Source: a virus. Taken from it: a stretch of 35,746 nt of DNA. Below the pieces are notes generated by a model. The model was not told where the DNA came from. It saw only the letters and a program-made list of their open reading frames with translations, and searched no databases. Below, piece by piece: positions 18,901 to 27,947 of this stretch (positions are counted from its first letter, which is position 1; each line of letters begins with the position of its first letter). The stretch covers positions 1 to 35,746 of IMG/VR virus record IMGVR_UViG_3300042353_000423. The stretch is one strand, 5' to 3'. A program made the position numbers and the translations under genes.

Positions 18901-21900
18901 CGACTCGTGAAGACCGCTGTCTACTCTTTCCGCAATAGGACTCTTAATCTTGATGACAGCGTAAGCGTGACCCTTAGGGACATCCCTAATCATCGGTTCG
19001 GCAAGCAAATCACCGAACACACGATTGGCTTCAGCGGCTGTGAACTTGCTGGTGTTCTTGGCATTCCAAGACTTGCCACCAATGACTTCACGCATCTTGA
19101 GGTAGGCGTTGCCGCTGACTTCCTTGGACTTGGCAATCTTAGAGAACAGGCTTTCGATAAAGAGTTTTCTGTTCTCGAAACTGTGAGTGGGAAGTTCTTC
19201 AAGAGCCTGCTCCATAAGAGAGCGATAGGACTCTGTCTCATCAAATGAAATCTTTTGCTTGTCGCTTCCCTTCTTCTTACCAGAGACATACTTGTCCGTA
19301 GAAGCGTCAATCAGATGTTGCTTCAGAGTCTCAGGACTCATAGCACCATTTTCAACCAAGTGGTCAAGGATTTGCAGAACAGACTTAGTACCAGTAGGAC
19401 TTTGGAAAATCTTGTCGTTGTCAGGTTTCACTAATGTAATGAAGGATTCAGGCTTGTTAAACTTTCGTCCATTAACCTTAATCGCTTCATTCATCCACTT
19501 AACGAGGACGGAAGACTCTCCCTCTCCAGCAAATGTGCTAGCCCAGAAGTCAGCGAGGTCTCCGTGAAGCATATGGAAGAACATACCGCCTTGAAGGTTC
19601 TCGACAGTCTTGTTGCTAATCTTCAGGTCTCCGACAGCCATAGTGTCGGCTGTGTGAGCAATGCCCTTGAGCCTGCCGATGTCCAACCCTTTGTATGTAT
19701 CAGAGAGTTCAATCTTCTTTGAGGCAATGCCTTTCCGCAGGAGTTCAGCACCGATATTTTCGACCAGTACGCTAGGCGTTCCTCTTGTCGTAGGTGTCGT
19801 ATCGTCAGACTTAAACGAAAGACCTAGGTCGCTACCGACACGGACTCCCTTGCCACGAGGCATAGACTGTTGAATCGGATATCTAATAGCACCTTGGTCT
19901 TGGTCAAGCAAGGTTCTGGTAGCCGTGTCAACCTTGTCCATTCCGATATGCGTGTCGATGATAGCCGTGTTGTCCTTGATTTTGTCAGCCATAACCACGA
20001 ACACAGTATCGGCACTACCGCCATCGTAAACATTCTTGATGATAACGCCATCGTGACCGCCAGTTCTAGCCGTGTTAAAAATGCGTTCGTACTTAGCCCC
20101 GTCAAAGCAATTGAACCCGTAGTCTACGACAAGGGGGTTGTTGAACTTGATGGCGGCTCTGACCTGACGATAGCCCTGCTCGCCCTGCATAGGGTCAGCG
20201 TAGCCAAACGAGGTCTTGGTTTCGCCAGACAAGAACACGCCTACCTTGTCCTTGTCACTCATATGACGAGAGCCAAGTTTGCTTGTGTCGAACTCTTTGG
20301 AGGTCAGAAGTTCATTAGAGTTAGTTCCGTGCGTGGCAACTGTGGTGACAGGCTTGCCAGTCTGGAACTGAGCATCGTACTGCTCGCCAAAGAACACCTT
20401 AGCCATATTGTCGTAGCCGACAGATGTGCGTCTGTGCGTGTTGATGTAGTCGAGGATTGCCTGTCCGTCACGCTTGCCGCCCTTTGTGGCTCTGCCATAA
20501 GCAAGACGGATGTCGTTGTATCTTTGCAACAGGGCAGTAACATTCATCAGTTCCTGACGCTGTATCTCTCTCTTGATGCCCTTTTCGGATGAGGCGTAGA
20601 ACGCATCTTCCATCTGCTCTTTCATCTTAGCAATCTTTTCCACACGAGCCATAATACCCTCGGTAGCATTCAGGACTGTCTCAGGGTCAGACTGACGGAG
20701 TTTGATAAAGTTGTCGCTGTAGAATTCTTCACGGGTCTGACGGATTAGTTCCGTGCCAGCGTGGAACGCCTTGCCTGCATCAGTTTCAAAGATGTCTCCT
20801 AGTTCTCTGCCCTTGGCAAATGTCTCGTCATCGAACACCTTGAAGTTCTGCTGTTGCTTTTGTTGGCTTTCCTTGACTCGCTCAATACGCTTTTCTGTTT
20901 CGACACGCTCAGCCGCATAAGCCTTTTCCATCTGGACGCTGGCGGCTTCCTTGTCCTTGAAAGAACCAAGCACTTCTCCGTCCTTGTTGTACAACTTAGA
21001 CGAGCCTTCTGCATCTATAATCTTGAAACCAGATGCGTGAGTGAAGATGTTTCCTTGCGTTGTCTTTTCAACATCCATATCAGAGACCTTGAAGTTTCTG
21101 CTGAGGTCGCTATGGGCGTTGTCGAGGTTGAAGTCGTAACGAGTCGGAAGGTCGCTCCGCATAGGAGACATCAAGTCCATACTCTGATTGAAAACTGTGG
21201 AGGTCTTGCCTCTGGGAATCTCAGCAATAGGCTTGTTGAAATATGTGGCACTATCACGCTTAGCCATACCAAGCCATTGATGCATCACATTTCTACGCTC
21301 ATTGCCAAAGCCATCACCACGAGCCAAAGACGGAAGCAGGGAAGACTCCTGACGGGTGAGGTCGGTGCTAGCCTTGCTTGCGTTGCTTAGGTATTCATAG
21401 AACGACTGGTCGTATGCGTTTCTATCGCCCTGCCAGAGGTCTCTAACGGATTGCTCAGCCCAGAGCGTGTTGCCTCTGGTATCGATAATCTTCTTGTCGA
21501 GACCCTTCATCGTGAGGGACATCGAGCCGTCCTTCTTGACGGAAATCTTATAGCCTACAACAACTGTTTCTCTGGCTGTAATCGGAACATCAGCACCATA
21601 AAGACGAGGAGACCTCGGTCCGACTTGTGTTTCCATCGACTCCCCGTGATAGAGGTACGACACGACATTAGAACCCTTGCCGCTGACGATGTCTTGAACG
21701 GCACGAATTCTGTCTGCAAGAAGTTGGCTGATGTGACCTTCCTTTACAAGGTGAGCCAGCATCGTGTCATTGAACTTAGTACCAAGTGTGCTGGAAGCGA
21801 CAAAGTTTCCGTCTACATCCTTAAGTCCAGCGACCACCTTAGGGTCAAGGGCAGAAAGGGAATCGTGGATAGCCTTGCCGACTGCAAGACGCTCCATCTT

Positions 21901-24444
21901 GACCTGAGCCTCCGTAACAGCCCTAGGCTTGCCGTTCTTATCAAAGAAGTACTTAGTGCCATCCATACCGCTACTCTCAAAGAAAGCCTTGCGGGAGTCA
22001 GGGGTCATAGTCCTGACATCAATGCTGTTACTGCTACCCTTGTTCTTGCCAGCGGCGGCACGAATCAAATCTTGCACCGCATAGTCGATAGCAGAACTTC
22101 TCTGGGCAAGGGTACGCTTTCCTTTGTCAGGAGCGAAAGACTTGTCGAACGACTTAGTGAAGTCACCGAATGTCGGATTCTGCTTGGTGATATTAGACTG
22201 CCAGAAATCCAAGAAGCCGTTCTGGACTCTGTCCATCATACCACGAATTCCCGGAAGTTCTCCTCCGTGGAATAGGTAGTCAAGTGACTTGCCCTTCATA
22301 AACTGAGTGGCGTAGTGAGCACCGAATTCTTCTACAATCTTATCCAAAGCACGAGCAGAGTCAGGGTTCATTTTTGTCGTAGCACCAGCCTTCTCGTATT
22401 CAGCGAGGTGACCATCGAACTCAGCAAGACGCTTCTTTACTTCAGCCACGGAAAGCCTGTTTCCATTGCTGTCTCTTGTGAACTGCAATTCTCTTCTGAC
22501 AAACTGCCTCATTTCCTTAGGGTCAACTTCAGAGCCTTTGACTCTGATGCCGTTAGCATCGAACTCGCCAAGGACAGCCTTAGCGAACTTATCCCTGAAC
22601 ATACCCTTCATCACAGTCTCGGCAAAGACAGCGTGGAAGAGTTCGTGGTGAAGCACATTCTTGCTCTTGGCATCCGTGTTAATGTGAATAGTGACCTGAC
22701 GCTTGCCAGTCGCATCCATATCTGTATACATCACGAAACCCTCACCGCCCTTGAAGGCATCAGCACCAGCCGCAAACTCAACAGGCTTGCCGTTGGCATC
22801 AAGAATTTTCTTTCCTGTTGCAGGGTCAACCTTGTGACCATCAATATCAAGACCTCTGCTCTTAAGCATAGTAACTTGGTCAGCATAATTGCCGACAACA
22901 AGGCGAGTGTCAGGAGCAATTCGGTCTAAACCAGCAAGGACTTGCAAAGCACCGCCTCTGTCACCTTTCAGGGTGGCATCAAGAATCATCGCTTCAGCCG
23001 CCGCCAAGTTCTTGTGCTTGGTAGTTCTCATATTCTCAAGGACAAAGCCGCCTTGGACTTCAGCCCTAGCCATCTCCGTGCCACCAGAGATATCAGCGAA
23101 CAGTCTACCAGCACCAGCACCGACAGCACCAAGGGCAAGACCAGCACCAATGCCGTGTCCAAGACCTTCTTCGCCACCGCTGAGGTATCCCAGCGTACCA
23201 CCGATTGCCGCCCCGTGAGCCGCACCGCCAGCGATTCCGTAGCCGTAGGAGAACATCGGGTCAACAGCATCAAGCACCTTTAGGAGACCTTGAGCGTGTT
23301 TAGAAAGATTAGGGGTGGCTCTAAGAGCCTCCCTAGCAAAAGAGTTGAAGCCACGCTGACCGCCTTGCTTGAGCATCTGCTCACCGACAGCACCGATAGC
23401 CTCACCTATGCCAGCCGCCGCACTACCTGCGACATAGGCGTTAGAGATAGATGAAACAACAGGGATATGACCACCAAGGGCAGAAGCAGTTGTAGTGCCT
23501 ACGGCAGACATTCTTGCGGTGGCTCTGAGTTCAGCCGCAGAGATGCCCGTGGCAGTCTCTAGGACATTTCCACCAGTCGCAACAGCGGTATCAATAACAG
23601 CCCGTGTAGTTCCTCCGATAAATTCAATAGGAGCACCAATACCCCACTTAAGAGTGCCGCCAATAACAGAGTTTCTGAGTTGAGCCGCACGACCACCAAG
23701 GGCAACGAGTTTCTCGCCCATACCGACAGCCTTCATACCAGCGGTAGCGGCTGTGCCGAAAGGAATAAACAATGTCGGGTCAGCGATATAAGACATCGCA
23801 AGCGTAATGTCGTGGTCGATAACATTCTTATCCATTACAAGCGTGTCTTCTCCAGAGGCTAGTCTGGCAGAGTGCTTGTTGAATCTTCTAGCCTCTAGGA
23901 ACTGGTTGTAACCCTCAGGGCTACCATCACCAGCAAGTGCATTTTTAAATCCGAACAGAACGCTGTCAGGATTAGCACTCTGAGCGACCATACCATAAAG
24001 GTTTCGTGTACCCTGAGCAAAGGCTTCAATAAGTGAAGTGGGGGCTGTAGCCAAAGCCTTAAGCGGGTGGTCAGCGACAGCACCGACAGCCTTGCCTAGG
24101 TCGTTAAGAACCATTTCAACACCTTCTCCAATGCCGTCAATTATGCTAGACTCGTGTGTCTTATTGAAAGCGACATACTTCAGGTACTCGTCTTGAGTAG
24201 GAATGAAGTCTGCATTCTGCTTCAAAGCCTCAGCGATATCCTCGCCATTCATAGGGGCATTGATTTCGTCAATAGCCGCTTGGCGTTCTTCAGGGCTAAG
24301 GGTCTCTAGGTACTGAGTTGTCTCTTCATCAAACTGTTGATTCTCACCAACTTGGTTCGCAGGCGTTTGCTGGGGCTGTTGGGCAAGGAATTGCTGGCGT
24401 TCTTCTTGACCAATCGGAACGCCATCATTATAAAGATTATCCAT
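15964..24444 (-). CDS. Giant polyvalent virion protein: zincin, ADP-ribosyltransferase-like and three GNAT domains
   Basis: A 2826-residue protein. Residues about 190-460 are Gly/Ala-rich and hydrophobic, as in phage ejection proteins that cross membranes. HELFH (600-604) with a glutamate in EEFGAHYA (705-706) marks a zincin-type metallopeptidase. Residues about 1365-1495 look like an ART domain: THGTNS at 1371-1376, an LGSRHMSD stretch, VFLSG, FNNPLVVDYG, GGHDGVII and VFVVMADKIK. Three tandem GNAT-like domains lie at about 1943-2068, 2131-2255 and 2280-2407, each opening [G/S]xFxGR[I/V]A and holding a motif-A segment (NRGYSKLML, GRGYGTLLY, NKGYGRLMY). Coiled coil, acidic EGADLE repeats and a Pro-rich tail follow. 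It probably enters the host with the DNA. The start shares a TAATATG junction with the upstream stop. Confidence 0.88.
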   Translation of the reverse strand: MDNLYNDGVPIGQEERQQFLAQQPQQTPANQVGENQQFDEETTQYLETLSPEERQAAIDEINAPMNGEDIAEALKQNADFIPTQDEYLKYVAFNKTHESSIIDGIGEGVEMVLNDLGKAVGAVADHPLKALATAPTSLIEAFAQGTRNLYGMVAQSANPDSVLFGFKNALAGDGSPEGYNQFLEARRFNKHSARLASGEDTLVMDKNVIDHDITLAMSYIADPTLFIPFGTAATAGMKAVGMGEKLVALGGRAAQLRNSVIGGTLKWGIGAPIEFIGGTTRAVIDTAVATGGNVLETATGISAAELRATARMSAVGTTTASALGGHIPVVSSISNAYVAGSAAAGIGEAIGAVGEQMLKQGGQRGFNSFAREALRATPNLSKHAQGLLKVLDAVDPMFSYGYGIAGGAAHGAAIGGTLGYLSGGEEGLGHGIGAGLALGAVGAGAGRLFADISGGTEMARAEVQGGFVLENMRTTKHKNLAAAEAMILDATLKGDRGGALQVLAGLDRIAPDTRLVVGNYADQVTMLKSRGLDIDGHKVDPATGKKILDANGKPVEFAAGADAFKGGEGFVMYTDMDATGKRQVTIHINTDAKSKNVLHHELFHAVFAETVMKGMFRDKFAKAVLGEFDANGIRVKGSEVDPKEMRQFVRRELQFTRDSNGNRLSVAEVKKRLAEFDGHLAEYEKAGATTKMNPDSARALDKIVEEFGAHYATQFMKGKSLDYLFHGGELPGIRGMMDRVQNGFLDFWQSNITKQNPTFGDFTKSFDKSFAPDKGKRTLAQRSSAIDYAVQDLIRAAAGKNKGSSNSIDVRTMTPDSRKAFFESSGMDGTKYFFDKNGKPRAVTEAQVKMERLAVGKAIHDSLSALDPKVVAGLKDVDGNFVASSTLGTKFNDTMLAHLVKEGHISQLLADRIRAVQDIVSGKGSNVVSYLYHGESMETQVGPRSPRLYGADVPITARETVVVGYKISVKKDGSMSLTMKGLDKKIIDTRGNTLWAEQSVRDLWQGDRNAYDQSFYEYLSNASKASTDLTRQESSLLPSLARGDGFGNERRNVMHQWLGMAKRDSATYFNKPIAEIPRGKTSTVFNQSMDLMSPMRSDLPTRYDFNLDNAHSDLSRNFKVSDMDVEKTTQGNIFTHASGFKIIDAEGSSKLYNKDGEVLGSFKDKEAASVQMEKAYAAERVETEKRIERVKESQQKQQQNFKVFDDETFAKGRELGDIFETDAGKAFHAGTELIRQTREEFYSDNFIKLRQSDPETVLNATEGIMARVEKIAKMKEQMEDAFYASSEKGIKREIQRQELMNVTALLQRYNDIRLAYGRATKGGKRDGQAILDYINTHRRTSVGYDNMAKVFFGEQYDAQFQTGKPVTTVATHGTNSNELLTSKEFDTSKLGSRHMSDKDKVGVFLSGETKTSFGYADPMQGEQGYRQVRAAIKFNNPLVVDYGFNCFDGAKYERIFNTARTGGHDGVIIKNVYDGGSADTVFVVMADKIKDNTAIIDTHIGMDKVDTATRTLLDQDQGAIRYPIQQSMPRGKGVRVGSDLGLSFKSDDTTPTTRGTPSVLVENIGAELLRKGIASKKIELSDTYKGLDIGRLKGIAHTADTMAVGDLKISNKTVENLQGGMFFHMLHGDLADFWASTFAGEGESSVLVKWMNEAIKVNGRKFNKPESFITLVKPDNDKIFQSPTGTKSVLQILDHLVENGAMSPETLKQHLIDASTDKYVSGKKKGSDKQKISFDETESYRSLMEQALEELPTHSFENRKLFIESLFSKIAKSKEVSGNAYLKMREVIGGKSWNAKNTSKFTAAEANRVFGDLLAEPMIRDVPKGHAYAVIKIKSPIAERVDSGLHESYRSTVVQTSGQKPVMSIMTKTAPAWEIVNNAKNQRIQEYNKARKMSYVNELGGSQNPYAKVVAKSNESMPFKVDDLAGEPRDGGRTYEVGSQQWKTGFLGRIAEKDPAKIEGMELRYSENTRLIKGKNLVTLTLHNKEGQQIGILNADVYNDGTAKIVDTQVAEQFGNRGYSKLMLSEFGERVRSQGIKEVYGEIVDKLGRPDKARKSVFGNSELDLESYSNISTSGHATVSKLDRSARYMVSDEDGPVPNIDWDALLKAEEKTKDKRSNALMAQQRYTENEMSSSFIGRIAEENPRLTNGKNISYKGYGQSLKMLILEDSATGETIGSIQVQTRKSGQSAYISYSDVREAHQGRGYGTLLYSELAERLRHDGYTTLNGEIVDSLGRPLKIREKVIDQENKRIGEEGSAIWGDKVYSPLYTDAHYKVFDEKMGSAFIGRVAKENPKITKGIRVEFEKTRSSKFGDEYILRLFKKDKSDGGEEILIGTFNSEVDGNSASSGNAEIKGDFRNKGYGRLMYSEMAERLRALGAESWGGRMVDQKRRPQTLRERVIDQENARLGYQDSETKLSDERQDYNGDKTFYIESTLHKEAHYKVSDADVAQVQQKVDYLKGLMERFERFKDAKGRENSDNKRRYWDAKREYNSLNDYTLKPMLAERQKASQDIKPLEGKYKVNDSVKKGVDSLGKFIADNADTANISPAIKQGIRDLQEAIRKQDATDEVLVPELRASFDAIQRSIEDQLSNPSLTPVEILKQLQKTLKPLDNKIQKNSERIQKNARDAIEQDMAEGADIESEANAQRQGAYRESQNEGAELEADITQEGLATQRRDMAEGADLESKQAMESDLEVGADVEAASLPPRGVKYPQFPYPAPATPAFPKPPIAPARPVPAPASQALPSAYSRPFPKNVPEGKPLGKLEGWRGWTLEKGLNGGFWKNGVGWMIVVQADKFKVYNPQKAMQGIYEDLDQAKRRVQRAEPKQ

Positions 24445-24445
24445 A

Positions 24446-26875
24446 TTATCTGTTCTGAGTGTTCGCTCTGAGTTTAGCGTTACGGATTATATCTGCTTTT
24501 TCAGCAGTAGTAGGTTCAATCGACACGCTGATACCAGCATTGTTATTCTTCAAGGCAGATTCCATTGAGGTCATAATGCTACGAAGTTTCGCTTTTCCAG
24601 TCTTGTCAAGAGCAAAGAACTTTCTAGGGTCACCGATTCGTTCAAGAATCATCTGGTGTTCAGGAAGAGCAACTGGACCAGTACCGACTGTTTCCACACG
24701 AATAGCCGCCTTAAGTTGGGCAAGAAGGGACTCAGCGTCACCCCACATCGTATTAGGAATAAGCGTTCTGGAGATTTTGCCTTCTTCATACATAGCAAGA
24801 AGTTTAGGAATGATGGTACGAGCCTTTACAGTATCATCGTGCAGTTTCTGGAAGCCCTTGGCGTTCTCTTCCCCGCCAGTAGCAAAGCCAGCCAGTTTGA
24901 TGCCAGAACCCTTTGTTCTTTCTGTGGGAATGAGCCTAGTTCCAGTTTCATCTTTTGTGCCGTAGTTATATAGACCTATGTCGCTCTTTTCTTTGTCAGA
25001 CATACCCTTTTCAGCCTTCACGGGAGGTATGTACTGAGCACCCTTAGAGGTAATCATAACCTGACCACCATCAGGAGCAGACATAAAACGGACATCGGTT
25101 TCAGGGCGAACAGCCCTATAGACGGCATCAAGAGATTCAGGGATGACACCCTTGCGGTTTTCAACGAACCACTTTCTGACATATTCCTTTTCTTCAGCAT
25201 ATGTCATATCACGCTGGAACTTGACATCAGTCTTAATCTTAGTGTTAAAGTCAAAGGGTCTTTTAAGGGTCTCCTCGTAGGTAGGCTTTGCTTCGGGAGT
25301 CTTGCCGACACCAACAGTAGACGGCTTAAGTTCCGCAAGGGTCTTAGCAGACTTTTCAGCCTTAGCACCAGTAGCAACGGATTGACCTTTGAGTTCGTTA
25401 TTCAGTTGGTACATCTGGTCAGCCGTCATAGGCGTGTCCATAGGAATACCAAGTTTCTGAGCCGCTGTAACTACATCCTTGCCAGCATCAGAGTATCTCT
25501 TGGGTGCTCTGACAGTTCCATATCCACCGCTAGCACCAAATGTTTGAACGCTTTCTGTGACAGTAGGATTGTTCTGAATTTCAAAAGAATTGATGTTTCT
25601 TGCAATCTCTCCGACTGTAAGATTGCCGCCAGTTCTAATTGTGCTTTCAAGTTTGTCCTGTGTATTCTTGATAACAGATTTAGCGAACTCGTTGACAGCC
25701 GCATCTTCAGCGGTCTTAGGCTTAATTTCCTTAACCTTACGCTCAGCAAGAATCTGCTCAATTGTTCTTGTATCCTTGTCATCTTTAAAGGATTCAGGAG
25801 TAAGAGCGTCAAGTTTTGCCTCTTTTTCTTCAATAGTCTTTACAAGAACCTTTCTTTTCTGTCGTGTCTGGAGAAGTGTTTCTCCAACCTTTTTTCCATA
25901 TCCAAAGGAAAATGTATCGTCAAGGTCTGCTTTGTCTTTATCAATAGATTTTTGGGCTTCAGTTACTGCCGTTTCATACTTTTGTTTTCCAGTAAGAATA
26001 ACAGGGGCTTTAGAGACATCAGAAACTTGAGCAGTAGCAGGCTTGCCAGCCTTCTTATCCGCTTCTGCCTTTTCAGCCGCAACCTGACGCATCCGCATTT
26101 CAACAGGAGAAACAGTAGCCCCTGTGTAAGTGTCAGAGAACGCATCAGGATTAACAGTAGTTGTATCTAGAGCCTTGTAGTCTGAAAGACCTCTCAGGAT
26201 GGTGTCTCTGAACTTAGGGTCTTTTGCAAGGGAAGGGTCAGCGGCAAAAGCCGTACTCCATCCGTCACCAATTTGACCAAGAGCCTTTTCGACATCAAGA
26301 GAAGCCAACTTAGAGTCATTCTTTTTTGTGAGGTTAAGATACTCTCTGTTATTGTTGAAATTCCAATCAGGGCTTTTGTCTGGTTGATAAGGCAGAGCCT
26401 GAACCACAACGCCCATATCGGTTTTGATTTGAGGTTTAGCGTCAAGGGCAGACTGAACGCCCTGTCTTGTTCTAGCGACATTGCCTTCCTTAAAGATGGA
26501 AAGGGCAGGTGCAATCTGGGCTTGGAATGTTTCAGCCTCAAGCAAGAGAGCCTGCTTCTGAGCCTTAGACATAGTCTCAAATTTACCAATCTTACTTAGG
26601 ATAGGATTAAACGACTCCGCAAACGGAGCAAGTTCAGGGTTGTCTTTGATTTGAGTTGTAAGGAACTCAAAGTTGCCAGCAAGACCTTGAGCCTTGGCTG
26701 TCAGCAGTTCGTTCTCGTCTCTGTTCTTGGAATATGCCTTGATGCCTTCAGCAAGGTTCTGACCAAGTCCTGAAATGGCGGCAGAGGTCTGCTGAGCCAT
26801 CTGACCATAAGCAGACACAAGGTTTCCCGTGGAAGCCTCGATGCCGCTTTGGTATTTTTGAAAAGGTGATGCCAT
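24446..26875 (-). CDS. Large internal virion protein, helical
   Basis: An 809-residue protein, almost entirely helical, rich in Lys, Glu, Gln and Ala. The N-terminal part (MASPFQKYQSGIEASTGNLV) is followed by QQTSAAISGLGQNLAEGIKA, the kind of opening found in internal core proteins of podoviruses. Coiled-coil-like stretches occur at about 290-420. No enzymatic motif found. Placed between the smaller internal protein and the giant protein, it likely forms part of the core or ejection tube. Its start overlaps the upstream stop as TAATG. Family is not recognised at sequence level. Confidence 0.75.
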   Translation of the reverse strand: MASPFQKYQSGIEASTGNLVSAYGQMAQQTSAAISGLGQNLAEGIKAYSKNRDENELLTAKAQGLAGNFEFLTTQIKDNPELAPFAESFNPILSKIGKFETMSKAQKQALLLEAETFQAQIAPALSIFKEGNVARTRQGVQSALDAKPQIKTDMGVVVQALPYQPDKSPDWNFNNNREYLNLTKKNDSKLASLDVEKALGQIGDGWSTAFAADPSLAKDPKFRDTILRGLSDYKALDTTTVNPDAFSDTYTGATVSPVEMRMRQVAAEKAEADKKAGKPATAQVSDVSKAPVILTGKQKYETAVTEAQKSIDKDKADLDDTFSFGYGKKVGETLLQTRQKRKVLVKTIEEKEAKLDALTPESFKDDKDTRTIEQILAERKVKEIKPKTAEDAAVNEFAKSVIKNTQDKLESTIRTGGNLTVGEIARNINSFEIQNNPTVTESVQTFGASGGYGTVRAPKRYSDAGKDVVTAAQKLGIPMDTPMTADQMYQLNNELKGQSVATGAKAEKSAKTLAELKPSTVGVGKTPEAKPTYEETLKRPFDFNTKIKTDVKFQRDMTYAEEKEYVRKWFVENRKGVIPESLDAVYRAVRPETDVRFMSAPDGGQVMITSKGAQYIPPVKAEKGMSDKEKSDIGLYNYGTKDETGTRLIPTERTKGSGIKLAGFATGGEENAKGFQKLHDDTVKARTIIPKLLAMYEEGKISRTLIPNTMWGDAESLLAQLKAAIRVETVGTGPVALPEHQMILERIGDPRKFFALDKTGKAKLRSIMTSMESALKNNNAGISVSIEPTTAEKADIIRNAKLRANTQNR

Positions 26876-27945
26876 TAGATGGTAATTTGATTAGAGTTGT
26901 AATTAAATTTGATTACAGAATCCATACCAAATCTAATGATAGCCTTAAGGAAAGGCTTGTTCTTAATGTATTCAGCGAACTGCTCACCTTCTTCAAGGTA
27001 GAGTTGATGAAACCACTTAGGAGCAGTTGTCTCAAGCCATTCACGGAACAGAAGCCACTTGGGATTTTCTTCTCCGTAGACTTCTCTAGCAACCCAGCAG
27101 GGAGGTGGTGCAAAGAAACCTACGCCACCAGTAGCCATACCGCCAACGATAGAGCCAGCCGCACCAAGCAGACCGCTTGTAAGGGCAGACTTAGATTGGG
27201 CATTGGCAATCTGGGCATCCATAGCCTCCTTGCGATTAGCGGTAAGGAGTTGAGCGTTGTATTGGGATTCAGGTTGGAAGATTTGAGCACCAAGACCCTG
27301 AGACATATTGTAGGCATTGCCATACAAAGCCGCAGGGGAGTAAGCATTAGACTGAGTGACCATTTGGTTTCCGTACATAGACATAGCCTGACCAAGGTTC
27401 TGTTGACCTTGTGCATACATAGCACCAGCGTACTGCCTAGACCTATCCTCACGAGCCAGACCCATATTGTACCCACCTAGAACCTCTTGAGCGACTGCTT
27501 GATTGCCCGTGAGACCCCTAGCCGCCATAGCCGCCCTAGCCGCCTGCTGGGACTGTTGAGTCATTTGGGAGGTGAGACCTGTGCCTGCCTGAAGACCTTC
27601 CATAGCCCCCTTGTTCATCAGGTCATAGAGACCCATAGATTCAGCACCCATCCCTTGTCTATAAGATTGCATAGACTGTTCACCAATCTGTCCGTAAACG
27701 GGAGACATAGCCGTAGCAAACTGGCTACTCAGTTCAGCCGCCCTAGGGATAGCCTTGCCGTAAGAGTCCATTTGGAAGGACATCTGTCTGTCCATCATCT
27801 CCTGTTGGAGTTTCTGGTACATCGGTTGGTACTCACGCTCAAGAGCGAGCAGTCGAGGCTGGATAGCCTCCTGTGCCGCCATAGCATCAAGCATTTCTTG
27901 TTTGTAGTCTCTAGGCGGTGGTGCTTTAACTTTCTTGCTTCCCAT
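26875..27945 (-). CDS. Virion protein with Gln/Met-rich core and conserved C-terminal domain
   Basis: A 356-residue protein. Residues 1-240 are helical and rich in Gln, Met, Ala and Tyr, as in internal or tail core proteins. A Gly-rich hydrophobic segment (GLLGAAGSIVGGMATGGVGF, about 258-277) is followed by a distinct C-terminal domain, CWVAREVYGEENPKWLLFRE... to the end. I recall this C[WF]VAREVYG...NPKW..FR.W pattern at the ends of diverse phage structural proteins; its job is not known to me. The Gly-rich segment may cross a membrane during ejection. Confidence 0.78.
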   Translation of the reverse strand: MGSKKVKAPPPRDYKQEMLDAMAAQEAIQPRLLALEREYQPMYQKLQQEMMDRQMSFQMDSYGKAIPRAAELSSQFATAMSPVYGQIGEQSMQSYRQGMGAESMGLYDLMNKGAMEGLQAGTGLTSQMTQQSQQAARAAMAARGLTGNQAVAQEVLGGYNMGLAREDRSRQYAGAMYAQGQQNLGQAMSMYGNQMVTQSNAYSPAALYGNAYNMSQGLGAQIFQPESQYNAQLLTANRKEAMDAQIANAQSKSALTSGLLGAAGSIVGGMATGGVGFFAPPPCWVAREVYGEENPKWLLFREWLETTAPKWFHQLYLEEGEQFAEYIKNKPFLKAIIRFGMDSVIKFNYNSNQITI

Positions 27946-27947
27946 TG

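Noticed and set aside
19870-20592. 240-codon frame antisense to the ART-like region
   Set aside because: Shadow of the giant gene without initiation signals or recognisable motifs.
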